Below are positions 1 to 6,636 of a stretch of DNA of 64,000 nucleotides, one piece after another (positions within the stretch are counted from its first letter, which is position 1; each line of letters begins with the position of its first letter). A program made the position numbers and the translations under genes. Location of the stretch: assembly GCF_000341735.1 (NCBI RefSeq), contig NZ_KB455575.1, positions 2,259,802 through 2,323,801 on the forward strand, given 5' to 3'. The DNA is from Methylotuvimicrobium buryatense 5G. Its GTDB lineage: Bacteria > Pseudomonadota > Gammaproteobacteria > Methylococcales > Methylomonadaceae. The notes below the pieces were generated by a model. That model did not search any database. It worked only from the letters and a program-made list of their open reading frames with translations, and had not been told where the DNA came from.

Positions 1-428
1 AATAATCCCTTAATATCAAACTCAAGTACCCAGTCATAGCGCCAACAACGTTCTCGCGTGACACCCACCGCATCGAGTGCTGACTTATTCGGCCTGTAGC
101 CATACGAGTCAGGCAAAAAGTGCGGCTCAACCTGGGGTTCAAATTCCAGTTTGACGACCATCTGAGCAATACGATCACTCACGGTGGGTATACCCAAAAT
201 CCGTTCGCCACCTGCTTTCTTCGGTATGGCTACCGCTTTGACAGGCGGCGGGAAGTAACTGCCGGACGACAGCCGATTCCATAACTTGTAAAGATTGTCT
301 TTCAGATTTCTTTCAAAATCTGCCAACGATTGCCTATCAACACCTGCAGCACCCGCATTGGCTTTCACCAATTCAAATGCACGCATCACTTGCCATTTCG
401 AAATGACAAATGGCTTTGCCTCGCTCAT
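1..428 (-). CDS. ltrA: Group II intron reverse transcriptase/maturase (LtrA-like), N-terminal 142 residues
   Basis: The start ATG at 428 is preceded by a strong AGGAGG ribosome site. The visible N-terminus has the RT-0/RT-1 features of LtrA proteins: a motif around AGAAGVDRQS, then PPPVKAVAIPKKAGGERILGIP and the conserved SDRIAQMVVK / LEPxxEPxFxxxSYGYRP stretch, ending at the DIKGLF motif at the window edge. The protein assists intron splicing and reverse-transcribes it into new sites. Catalytic YADD box, X and endonuclease domains would lie outside the window. No frame break is visible in the part seen. Confidence 0.92.
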   Translation of the reverse strand, partial: MSEAKPFVISKWQVMRAFELVKANAGAAGVDRQSLADFERNLKDNLYKLWNRLSSGSYFPPPVKAVAIPKKAGGERILGIPTVSDRIAQMVVKLEFEPQVEPHFLPDSYGYRPNKSALDAVGVTRERCWRYDWVLEFDIKGL

Positions 429-988
429 ATCATCCTCCTGCCTTTCAACAGTTGTGATAGCAATAAAGGCTGCCTGATGTTGCCCCTTCGCTCCTCGTTC
501 ATTACAAACGCTTCAACACTACTACGAGCAACTCCGCCCCAGTATCACGCATCGGTACTCTCATACTTATCAATTTAGTGATTTGCATTTCTCCCTTAAC
601 ATCATGATGACTGGTTCCCACAGTTCCCATTGAAAGCCCGGTACAGAGTCACGCCCACTATACGCCGGACACCATCTGCACAGACTTCGGATCCGCTTGC
701 AGACTCATCCCTGAAGTCTTGGACGCCCCAGGTTTTGATGTCGAGTCTCTGAATAACGACGCGTCAACATAGGTTCGGTTTAACTCGTCTCTCTGTACCC
801 TACCTGCTAATTATGAATTAGCTTTTCCTCAACGCTCACTACCTGCACTCTTAATACAAGCAGCTTGAGGTGGTTTAAAGCCGGTTTCCGACAACAGACT
901 TTGATGGACCTACCATCATCTTCCAATGAGCTTATACACATCTGATCGCTATTTCCGTATAGCGTCAGTTTGTGTGCCTGTGGCACAC
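1..988 (-). mobile_element. Group II intron, 3' part beyond window edge
   Basis: Read on the minus strand, a GUGUG-type 5' end at 988 starts a hairpin (GTGTGCC, 3-base loop, GGCACAC), followed by about 560 nt of non-coding, structured sequence typical of group II intron domains I-III and then by an intron-encoded reverse transcriptase that starts at 428. The maturase and the catalytic domains V/VI continue past position 1, so the 3' splice site is not seen. The intron is antisense to the DUF29 remnant that begins at 989. The exact 5' boundary is inferred from the GUGUG motif and the resumption of coding similarity. Confidence 0.8.
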
Positions 989-1319
989 TCCAAGATTTTC
1001 AGCGGTGGGCAAAAGCGAACGAAGAGAATTGAGAAGTAGAATGGCTGTTTTGCTGGCCCATCTACTGAAATGGCAATATCAGGCGTGCTTTCGCAGTAAA
1101 AGCTGGCAGCGCGCAATCAAGGAGCAACGTCGAGGGATTGCAGGATGCTTGAAAGAAACCCCCAGTCTTAAAACCGATTTGACTCAACCCGATTGGCGGG
1201 AATGGGTGTGGTCCGATGCCGTCAGTCTTGCGGTAAAGGAAACAGGACTCGATTGCTTCCCCGAGTCCTGTCCGTGGGACATTGAACAGGTTATGGATTC
1301 CGAGTTTTGGCCGGAATAA
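989..1319 (+). pseudogene. DUF29 family protein, C-terminal remnant
   Basis: The reading frame from 989 to 1319 gives the C-terminal part of a DUF29 (PF01724) protein: the conserved block VGKSERRELRSRMAVLLAHLLKW, the arginine-rich helix after it and the typical ending with ECP/SCP, a short spacer, EQV and DxxFWPE. Complete DUF29 proteins are about 140-150 residues and carry roughly 40 more residues at the N-terminus, which are missing here; the sequence upstream of 989 is the group II intron on the opposite strand. Function of DUF29 is unknown. An in-frame GTG exists at 972 inside the intron, but the product would lack the N-terminal helices. Confidence 0.75.
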
Positions 1320-1383
1320 GAAAAAATGTTTTATAATTCAATATGATGCATTTTTCACACTAGCGCATTAATACCCGAAAAAT

Positions 1384-1420
1384 GTAGCCCGTATGCAGCG
1401 TAAGCGGAATACGGGAAAAC
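1384..1420. repeat. CCCGTAT...ATACGGG hairpin repeat
   Basis: A short inverted repeat (GTAGCCCGTAT, loop containing GCAGCGTAAGCGGA, ATACGGG). The same motif occurs in the other orientation at about 35031-35062 next to ribD. Confidence 0.55.
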
Positions 1421-1434
1421 CCTTATTCTGCCTC

Positions 1435-1610
1435 CATAGGCGCCAACTTAAGGAAAAACGCGTCATTCCGCCAGGGATTGGCGGAATCCAGAGCCAGCGA
1501 TGGCAATGCTTTCTTTCACACCAATGTAACCCGGACATCAGCAATCCATTCCGATATGACGAATAAAGCCACAAATACACCATAGAGTAGACACTAAGTT
1601 GGCGCTTATG
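1435..1610 (+). repeat. Family A MITE-like element, copy 1
   Basis: A 176-bp element bounded by inverted repeats CATAGGCGCCAACTTA and TAAGTTGGCGCTTATG. It is about 90% identical by eye over its whole length to 34279-34454 and similar, in reverse, to 56010-56186. It has an internal inverted repeat (CATTCCGCCAGGGATTGGCGGAAT) and no coding capacity. No clear target duplication is left at this copy. Confidence 0.85.
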
Positions 1611-1972
1611 ATACCCCCCTTGCGTCGAAAACCCCCGATTCCTCGTTACGTCATCCTGGCTACTTGCGGCATCGGTTCGCTAGCGCCCAAGTCAAGCGGA
1701 TAGCGTTTGCAAAAATGCAGAATATAGCGTTTAATCCAGTCAGTTTAAGTTTGTTCGGTACGATTGCTACAGTCCTTCAAACGAATTTTAACACGTACTT
1801 AATCCAATACTGTCGTTGAATTCTCCGAATTCAGCACTGACGTATTTTTAAATTTTTATTTGGAAAGGTTGTTTTTTGCAAATCACTGTAAACTATATGA
1901 TTTTAATTTTCAAAAATGAAATAGGCAGCTCTATGACGCAATATTTTGCGTCATTTAGGATGTCTAATTATA
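1611..1972. other. AT-rich gene-free stretch before cassette-like region
   Basis: I see no open reading frame of note. The right half is AT-rich and has a small palindrome (TGACGCAATATTTTGCGTCA, about 1933-1952). Possible -10 like TATGAT at about 1896, weakly supported. Confidence 0.4.
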
Positions 1973-1979
1973 GTTAGGC
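1956..1979 (+). other. Possible integron recombination core (attI/attC-like)
   Basis: GTTAGGC at 1973-1979 matches the integron core GTTRRRY, and an inverted partner GTCTAAT lies four bases upstream, as in a simple site. An ORF starts 15 bases downstream, the usual distance for a gene cassette. No intI gene is in the window. Confidence 0.4.
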
Positions 1980-1994
1980 AATTTGGTAAAATTC

Positions 1995-2399
1995 ATGAAT
2001 CAATTAATTAATGCCGCTCTGGACTCTCGCTGGAATATGATTTTCATAGGGTTGAATTTATCAACCTCGGATACCGCTTCAGGATCACCGTTTTCTGTCA
2101 CATCTGTCAGTAATGCCGACGTTGAGATCACAACTGTCGGAGGAGGCACGCCAATTACTATCAATCGACAAGCATTCGTCGAAACTCTTAGATACCTATT
2201 GCCCAATCAGCATACGGAACAAAATCGGTGCCCGATTGGATCAAACAAAGACATTAATCTCGCAGGCCCACTTTGCGTCACCGCACGCAACGCTAATGGA
2301 ACAAACGTTATGATAATTAACTATCTCCTGCCACTACTAACGCACATGAACTTGGTTAATACAGATGGCAGTAGACCAAATACTATTTGGTTAGCATGA
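1995..2399 (+). CDS. Hypothetical protein, cassette-like ORF
   Basis: The ATG at 1995 gives 134 residues; a TTG start 12 bases upstream is possible but less likely. The middle contains ITINRQAFVETLRYLL and the C-terminus CVTARNANGTNVMIINYLLPLL followed by HMNLV and RPNTIWL, which reads like a small compact alpha/beta domain with a conserved tail. There is no signal peptide, membrane helix or catalytic motif I recognise. It lies between two sites resembling integron recombination sites (1973 and 2411-2485) and its base composition is lower in GC than the housekeeping genes, so acquisition as a mobile gene cassette is plausible. Function unknown. Confidence 0.65.
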   Translation: MNQLINAALDSRWNMIFIGLNLSTSDTASGSPFSVTSVSNADVEITTVGGGTPITINRQAFVETLRYLLPNQHTEQNRCPIGSNKDINLAGPLCVTARNANGTNVMIINYLLPLLTHMNLVNTDGSRPNTIWLA

Positions 2400-2410
2400 T
2401 ACGCACTCAT

Positions 2411-2485
2411 GCCTAACCTTATTCGTTGCACATGGGTTGCAATTCCGCTGCGCTCCATTGCAACCAGTGTGCCGTGACGTTAGCC
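2411..2485 (+). other. attC-like site
   Basis: A 75-bp imperfect palindrome starts 11 bases after the preceding stop codon with GCCTAAC (fits RYYYAAC) and ends with GTTAGCC (GTTRRRY with one mismatch). Inner arms GCACA-GGTTGCAAT and ATTGCAACC-TGTGC pair around a short loop. Position, size and polarity fit an integron attC. Secondary-structure scoring was not possible here. Confidence 0.5.
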
Positions 2486-2490
2486 CCAAA

Positions 2491-2516
2491 CTAGACAGGT
2501 CGACACAAAAATGCAG
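2491..2516 (+). repeat. Direct repeat, left copy (CTAGACAGGTCGA...)
   Basis: About 24 of 26 bases match 5105-5130 in the same orientation. The two copies bracket the 144-aa/ImmA-like gene pair and the yefM-yoeB pair. The left copy overlaps the start codon of the 2511 gene. Confidence 0.6.
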
Positions 2517-2945
2517 AGAAGACAAGGCCGCTTCAATACGAAAAGGAAGATTCAAGCTTTCTCGGAAAATAGCGTGTCAGATGTTTTGGTAAAGAACGTG
2601 AAATACGGAGGCAATCCTGAGCATAAGAAAAATCCCGGCGATTTCGAATTAACACCACCATCATCGCCAAGGACTGCAAAATCACTTTGTGATACAGTCG
2701 AAATCTTTACTAAAAAGGCTGCTATTGCCCACATAAAGGCCGGATTACGTAAAGGTATGATTAGCGAACAAATGAAAGGAAAGTGGCCCCAGAATATATG
2801 GGCAGTTACTCGTGACGGAACCCCTTTGGAAGCTCAATTAGAGAATCCTGATACTGGGATGTATCATGGTTATCCAATGCCGGAATCCGATCCGTTCTCC
2901 CATGAAGTCATTAAAGAGTGGAAAATTCGTGATAAAAAAGATTGA
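2511..2945 (+). CDS. Small basic protein of unknown function, upstream partner of ImmA/IrrE-like gene
   Basis: The product is 144 residues. The N-terminal third is basic and Pro/Ser-rich and looks disordered; a helix around residues 64-90 is followed by a compact C-terminal segment with the pattern WPQNIWAVTRDGTPLEAQLEN then YHGYPMPESDPF and VIKEW. That WAV-DG-EA-YHGYP pattern looks like a conserved domain, possibly a toxin or nucleic-acid-binding fold, but I cannot name it. Its 3' end overlaps the next gene by 17 bases, so the two are translationally coupled and probably work together. No signal peptide or membrane segment is seen. An attC-like site lies 25 bases upstream. Confidence 0.7.
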   Translation: MQRRQGRFNTKRKIQAFSENSVSDVLVKNVKYGGNPEHKKNPGDFELTPPSSPRTAKSLCDTVEIFTKKAAIAHIKAGLRKGMISEQMKGKWPQNIWAVTRDGTPLEAQLENPDTGMYHGYPMPESDPFSHEVIKEWKIRDKKD

Positions 2946-4287
2946 TTTTCGACAAAGCTGGTCTAGTGTCGGCTCCGGAACACCTGAGCTAGCAAACACA
3001 TTGGCTCAGTTGGAAATTCATGTTGGAGATTACAATCTCACAAGAAACGAGAATATTTTTTCTCAATCCATACAAAATCATGTGATTGTATCGTCCTACC
3101 CACTAGCTTTTTGGATGCTACAGAATTGGTGGAGACTGCTTTACGAGCCATTACCGGCGCCTAATAAGCCTGATGTTAGCTGGCGAATGGCGCACGAATT
3201 AGGGGCGGCAAATCATGGGTTTGTTTGGCCAAAAATACTATTTGCAAGTGACAGCCTAAATGTGCAAGTTTGGTCATCTCCTTCAGAGGTAAATTGTCAG
3301 CAGTCTGTTAGATATATTAATGGGTTAAATCTTCCTGTATCTATTAGTATTACCGAGTTTCGACAAGCACTTTTTGACTTTATCTCCACGGTCGAAAATA
3401 GATTAGAAGCCTTTGGGTTGGGGGCTAGTGATCTTTCAGCATTATTTTCTATAGTAAAAGAAGAAGAGCAAATCGAAGATAGCAGAATTTACCGTAAACT
3501 GGAGGCTCTTATGGGGTTTGACCCGGATGAATGTTCGCCCGATGCAATGGAATATGCAATCAAGCTTTATAGTGAGTATGGAGAGGGTACATTATTGGAG
3601 TTAGCCCCAGTCTACGGAAAAATGGGGCAAGAAGAACTATTGAAACCTATTGAGAAATTTATTAGTGCTCCAGGGGTATACGGAAAACCTACATTCTCTA
3701 CAAAACAAATAGCAAATAGTACTTGCGCGGATTCAGCGCCTTGGAGAGTGGCGGTAGATAATGCGCAAAAATTAAGAAGTGAAATCGGAAACACAAACAA
3801 TCCAATTGATACGAAAACTCTCTTTGAGTTATTGGGAATTGCTTCATCGGCAATAGACAAGTGGGGGCCTATGGGTAGATCCAGTGTTTCAGTAGGAATA
3901 CCAACCGACGATCAGACCATTAAATTCGTACCTCGCAAGAAGCACCCCATTAGCAAGCGGTTTGAGTTATCACGCTATGTTGGTGATTTTATTCAAACCG
4001 GCAGCAATCAATGGCTGACTAATACGGACTTAAGCACTTCCAGACAAAAGTATCAAAGGGCTTTTGCCGCCGAGTTTTTGTGTCCAATTAATGGCCTGAT
4101 TAATTTTTTAGAGAGCGATTTTTCCAATGAGGCCATTGAGGATGCGGCAGAACACTTTGATGTGAGCGAGCAAACAATTTCCTCTCTGCTAGCGAACAAT
4201 AATTATATTGAATACCAATCAATAAATGAGTCGCCATATCATATTGGATACAATGGCTTCCCACTTAAGGCGGGACAAAAGCACTAA
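2929..4287 (+). CDS. ImmA/IrrE-like protein with degenerate metallopeptidase motif
   Basis: The C-terminal 130 residues follow the ImmA/IrrE layout: an arginine-phenylalanine helix where active members carry HExxH, then YQRAFAAEFLCP (the usual xxANxFAAELLMP element) and a helix-turn-helix-like tail EDAAEHFDVSEQTISSLLANNNYI. In this protein the HExxH position reads LSRYVGDFI, so zinc-binding residues are absent and protease activity is unlikely. The N-terminal 320 residues are unassigned. Start choice: GTG at 2929 has a weak purine-rich site and begins right before the conserved-looking IDFRQSW; ATG at 2902 or 2866 would lengthen the overlap with the upstream gene. Known ImmA/IrrE proteins pair with repressors or toxins, which suggests a regulatory or defence role here; this is inference. 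Confidence 0.75.
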   Translation: MIKKIDFRQSWSSVGSGTPELANTLAQLEIHVGDYNLTRNENIFSQSIQNHVIVSSYPLAFWMLQNWWRLLYEPLPAPNKPDVSWRMAHELGAANHGFVWPKILFASDSLNVQVWSSPSEVNCQQSVRYINGLNLPVSISITEFRQALFDFISTVENRLEAFGLGASDLSALFSIVKEEEQIEDSRIYRKLEALMGFDPDECSPDAMEYAIKLYSEYGEGTLLELAPVYGKMGQEELLKPIEKFISAPGVYGKPTFSTKQIANSTCADSAPWRVAVDNAQKLRSEIGNTNNPIDTKTLFELLGIASSAIDKWGPMGRSSVSVGIPTDDQTIKFVPRKKHPISKRFELSRYVGDFIQTGSNQWLTNTDLSTSRQKYQRAFAAEFLCPINGLINFLESDFSNEAIEDAAEHFDVSEQTISSLLANNNYIEYQSINESPYHIGYNGFPLKAGQKH

Positions 4288-4318
4288 GGATTAACCTTAA
4301 ACTGTCCCGCGTTAAGTG
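4262..4318. repeat. Inverted repeat at 3' end of ImmA-like gene (attC-like or terminator)
   Basis: CACTTAAGGCGGGACA (4262-4277) pairs with TGTCCCGCGTTAAGTG (4303-4318) with one mismatch, overlapping the last codons of the preceding gene. The right arm contains GTTAAGT, which fits GTTRRRY, so this could be a short attC; it could also be a simple transcription-end hairpin because there is no T-run. Confidence 0.45.
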
Positions 4319-4337
4319 AGTAGCCGATACAATTAAC

Positions 4338-4374
4338 TACTCCCTTTTGATCGAAAAGCCATCTAAGAATAAAA
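4338..4374 (+). repeat. Family F end fragment
   Basis: TACTCCCTTTTGAT and the following 20 bases match, in reverse, the right end of the family F element at 28346-28480. No second end is recognisable here. Confidence 0.5.
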
Positions 4375-4427
4375 GCGCGCGCCTTTCGCTACGCTTTGGT
4401 GGGCCGGTTACACTTGGTCGTTTGCGC

Positions 4428-4688
4428 TCAATACTCGTAGTGATAGCGAAGCTGAGCGATAAAAATATGGTCTTCAACAACTTTATAGACAAGCCGGTGT
4501 TCATCGTTAATGCGTCGAGACCAATAGCCGGACAAACCGTGCTTCAACGGCTCAGGTTTACCGATACCTTCAAAAGGTTCGCGCTGAATAGCCTTAAGCA
4601 AAGAATTTATTCGTTTAAGCATGGCCTTATCGGTTTTTTGCCGGTACAAGTAGTTTTCCCAAGATACGCTGGAAAAAGTCAGATTCAT
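4428..4688 (-). CDS. yoeB: YoeB-type mRNA endonuclease toxin
   Basis: The 86-residue product has the full YoeB signature: an N-terminal beta strand leading to W-E-YLYRQ, the helix MLKRINSLLKAI, GIGKPEPLKHGLSGYWSRRINDEHRLVY and the C-terminal HYEY, with the catalytic-type Glu, Arg, His and Tyr residues present. YoeB is a ribosome-dependent RelE-superfamily endoribonuclease neutralised by YefM. I start at the ATG at 4688 because it overlaps the yefM stop codon as ATGA, the usual arrangement; an ATG nine bases upstream adds three residues. The pair is on the opposite strand from the cassette-like genes to its left. Confidence 0.93.
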   Translation of the reverse strand: MNLTFSSVSWENYLYRQKTDKAMLKRINSLLKAIQREPFEGIGKPEPLKHGLSGYWSRRINDEHRLVYKVVEDHIFIAQLRYHYEY

Positions 4689-4936
4689 TCTATCCACTCG
4701 TGCTCGGTACCGTTCCCAGCCTCAAGTTCTGCAATCGACTCTAGTAGGTGGCGAGCATTTGCAGGGGATCGAAGCTGGTATGCTGTTTCTTCCATGGACT
4801 GAAAGTCTTCTAAAGAAATCATGACTACAGGCGCTTCTCTCTTTCGGGTAATAATCACGGGATCGTGGTCATTACAAACCTTTTCCATAGTTTTCGCTAG
4901 GTTAGCTCGTGCAGTGGTGTAGCTTATGGCGTCCAT
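4685..4936 (-). CDS. yefM: YefM-type antitoxin
   Basis: An 83-residue Phd/YefM antitoxin. The N-terminus MDAISYTTARANLAKTMEKV is the DNA-binding/dimer part, followed by VIITRKREAPVVMISLEDFQSMEETAYQLRSP, and the C-terminal acidic tail would wrap YoeB. A GAGAGG ribosome site precedes the start. The product and YoeB repress their own promoter, and the palindromic TGTAC half-sites just upstream (4958-4977) match the known YefM operator core. It overlaps yoeB by four bases. Confidence 0.93.
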   Translation of the reverse strand: MDAISYTTARANLAKTMEKVCNDHDPVIITRKREAPVVMISLEDFQSMEETAYQLRSPANARHLLESIAELEAGNGTEHEWIE

Positions 4937-4957
4937 CGGGGCCTCTCTAAAATTATC

Positions 4958-4977
4958 ATGTACGTTAAATTGTACAG
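4958..4977 (-). promoter_or_regulatory. Putative YefM operator/promoter
   Basis: Two TGTAC half-sites (TGTAC at 4959-4963 and TGTACA at 4971-4976) flank seven bases, about 22 bases upstream of yefM. TGTACA is the known YefM recognition core. A GATAAT -10-like hexamer on the minus strand lies immediately downstream of the palindrome. Confidence 0.6.
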
Positions 4978-5016
4978 GTATCTAGCAGCACATACCAAGG
5001 CCGTCAACGTGGTTGT

Positions 5017-5090
5017 ATTTTCGGCGTCCTGTCAAGCGTGCCACCGAACCGCCGCAAAGCCTATTGCTTGTAGACGTTATATTGTGCATA
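5017..5090 (-). repeat. Family E right-end fragment
   Basis: GGCGTCCTGTCAAGCG and the following stretch through the CCTTAG end match the right halves of the E elements at 43722-43959 and 44394-44660. The left half is missing, so this is a truncated copy. Confidence 0.65.
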
Positions 5091-5104
5091 TTCCTTAGCT
5101 CTAT

Positions 5105-5130
5105 CTAGACAGGTCGAAACAAAACTGCAA
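5105..5130 (+). repeat. Direct repeat, right copy (CTAGACAGGTCGA...)
   Basis: Matches 2491-2516 in direct orientation with about two differences, and immediately follows the truncated family E end. Together the two copies delimit a 2.6-kb block. Confidence 0.6.
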
Positions 5131-5341
5131 AAAAAGGGTATCGGGTTTATTTTATAATTCAACCACCTCCCTTTTTCCGGCATTTGCCATACGCCGCAAG
5201 GCTTACACCGTGCTGCTCGTGTCCATAATCAGCCGCCCGGTTTGTCATGTTCTCAAGCGATCGATTTTATAAGTTGTCGCAAGACAAAGTAGAATTAGAC
5301 ATGCCAAGAACATATCCCGCCTAATTCAAGCAAAACTTTCC

Positions 5342-6088
5342 ATGCCTTCATTACACGATTTCCTTCTGGCCGTCGGCTTTTATACCCGACTGCCCTGCCC
5401 GGCCACGCTCGATTATCGACGCTTGCCCTTTGCTTGTGCTTATCTACCGTTGATCGGTTGGTTGGTCGGAGGTATTTCGGCATCGGTGTTCTGGGTCGCT
5501 TTGCAAATCTGGCCGCAAGACATTGCGGTCGTTATCGCCTTAATCGCCGGCATTTTGCTTACCGGGGCTTTTCACGAAGACGGTTTTGCCGATGTCTGCG
5601 ACGGTTTCGGCGGCGGCTACGATAAACAGCGCATTCTGGACATCATGAAAGACTCGCAGATCGGCGCCTATGGCGCGCTCGGCTTGTTATTGCTGCTGCT
5701 GTTGAAATTCAGGCTTTTGACCGGTTTACCGGCGCATCTGCCGCCGTTTGCCTTGCTGGCAGGGCACAGTATCAGCCGTTGGTTTCCGTTGTATTTGATG
5801 TACCGCTACGACTACGCTCGCACGCAGCCTAGCAAGTCGTCCGGCGCGGTATTCAAGCCCGATGCGAAAACTTTACTCTTGGCAGGCATTCCGGCGTTGC
5901 TGCCTTTTGCCTTGCTGCCGCCACTGGTCTTGTCGGCACTGATTCCGATGATGCTTATTACACTAGGACTCGGCCGCTATTTTCATCGTCATATCGGCGG
6001 CTATACCGGAGATTGTTTGGGGGCCGGCCAGCAAGTCGCCGAAGTCGTTTTTTATCTCTTCCTCAGCGCGCTATGGACATTTATTTGA
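5342..6088 (+). CDS. cobS: Adenosylcobinamide-GDP ribazoletransferase (cobalamin synthase)
   Basis: A 248-residue integral membrane protein. It joins adenosylcobinamide-GDP with alpha-ribazole (or its phosphate) to complete the lower ligand of cobalamin. The N-terminal FLLAVGFYTRLPCP and the family hallmark GAFHEDGFADVCDGFGGGYDKQRILDIMKDSQIGAYG (about residues 76-112, acidic residues for metal and phosphate) are intact, followed by four to five hydrophobic helices and GGYTGDCLGAGQQVAEV near the end. First gene of cobSCQU; its end overlaps cobC by 16 bases. No riboswitch is seen directly upstream. Confidence 0.96.
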   Translation: MPSLHDFLLAVGFYTRLPCPATLDYRRLPFACAYLPLIGWLVGGISASVFWVALQIWPQDIAVVIALIAGILLTGAFHEDGFADVCDGFGGGYDKQRILDIMKDSQIGAYGALGLLLLLLLKFRLLTGLPAHLPPFALLAGHSISRWFPLYLMYRYDYARTQPSKSSGAVFKPDAKTLLLAGIPALLPFALLPPLVLSALIPMMLITLGLGRYFHRHIGGYTGDCLGAGQQVAEVVFYLFLSALWTFI

Positions 6089-6636
6089 TTCGCCACACCC
6101 AAACCGCAGCCGCTAAAGGCTTATGTTACGGACGATCCGATATTGCTTTGGCGGACAGCTTTGCCCGGGAGATGGAAGCCCTACGGCAAAAATTGCCTGA
6201 ACTAGCCGAAGACTGCCGGTTTTATAGCAGCGCACTCAGCCGTTGCAAACGTTTGGCTGATTCCCTATCCGATGAGGTTGTCACCGACGAACGGCTCTTG
6301 GAGCTGGATTTCGGCGATTGGGAAGGCATGTTTTTCGATGACATCGACGCCGAAGCGTTAAATCTCTGGACCCGGCATTTCGTCGACGTCCCGCCGCCGA
6401 ACGGCGAAAGTTTTACCGATTTATGCCGCCGTGCCGGCAGTTTTTGGCAGGAACTCATCAAGACCGAGCTTTCGCAAGCCGTCGTCGTGACCCATGCCGG
6501 CGTAATTCGCGCCCTGCTGACCCATATCTTGAAGCTGTCGCCCGCCGCCGCCTTTCAATTTCGCGTCGATCATGGCTCTTTGCATAAATTTCAATACAGC
6601 CATCAATACACCTACATTCACTATCTCAATCTATGA
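6073..6636 (+). CDS. cobC: Alpha-ribazole phosphatase (histidine phosphatase family)
   Basis: A 187-residue phosphoglycerate-mutase-like protein. The catalytic LIRHTQT motif lies at residues 4-10 when the start is placed at 6073, which is why I reject the in-frame start at 6013. Further family elements are CYGRSDIAL, SSALSRCKRLADSL, LLELDFGDWEGM and the second catalytic histidine in VVVTHAGVIRALL. It removes the 5'-phosphate of alpha-ribazole phosphate in lower-ligand synthesis. It overlaps cobS at the front and cobQ by four bases (ATGA) at the end, so translation of the operon is coupled. Confidence 0.93.
   Translation: MDIYLIRHTQTAAAKGLCYGRSDIALADSFAREMEALRQKLPELAEDCRFYSSALSRCKRLADSLSDEVVTDERLLELDFGDWEGMFFDDIDAEALNLWTRHFVDVPPPNGESFTDLCRRAGSFWQELIKTELSQAVVVTHAGVIRALLTHILKLSPAAAFQFRVDHGSLHKFQYSHQYTYIHYLNL

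Noticed and set aside
2929-4287. Active ImmA/IrrE metallopeptidase
   Set aside because: HExxH is absent at the expected place, so I do not call it a protease.
4347-4802. 151-residue plus-strand ORF over yefM-yoeB
   Set aside because: The minus-strand YoeB/YefM frames carry complete family signatures and a four-base overlap; the plus frame is a shadow.
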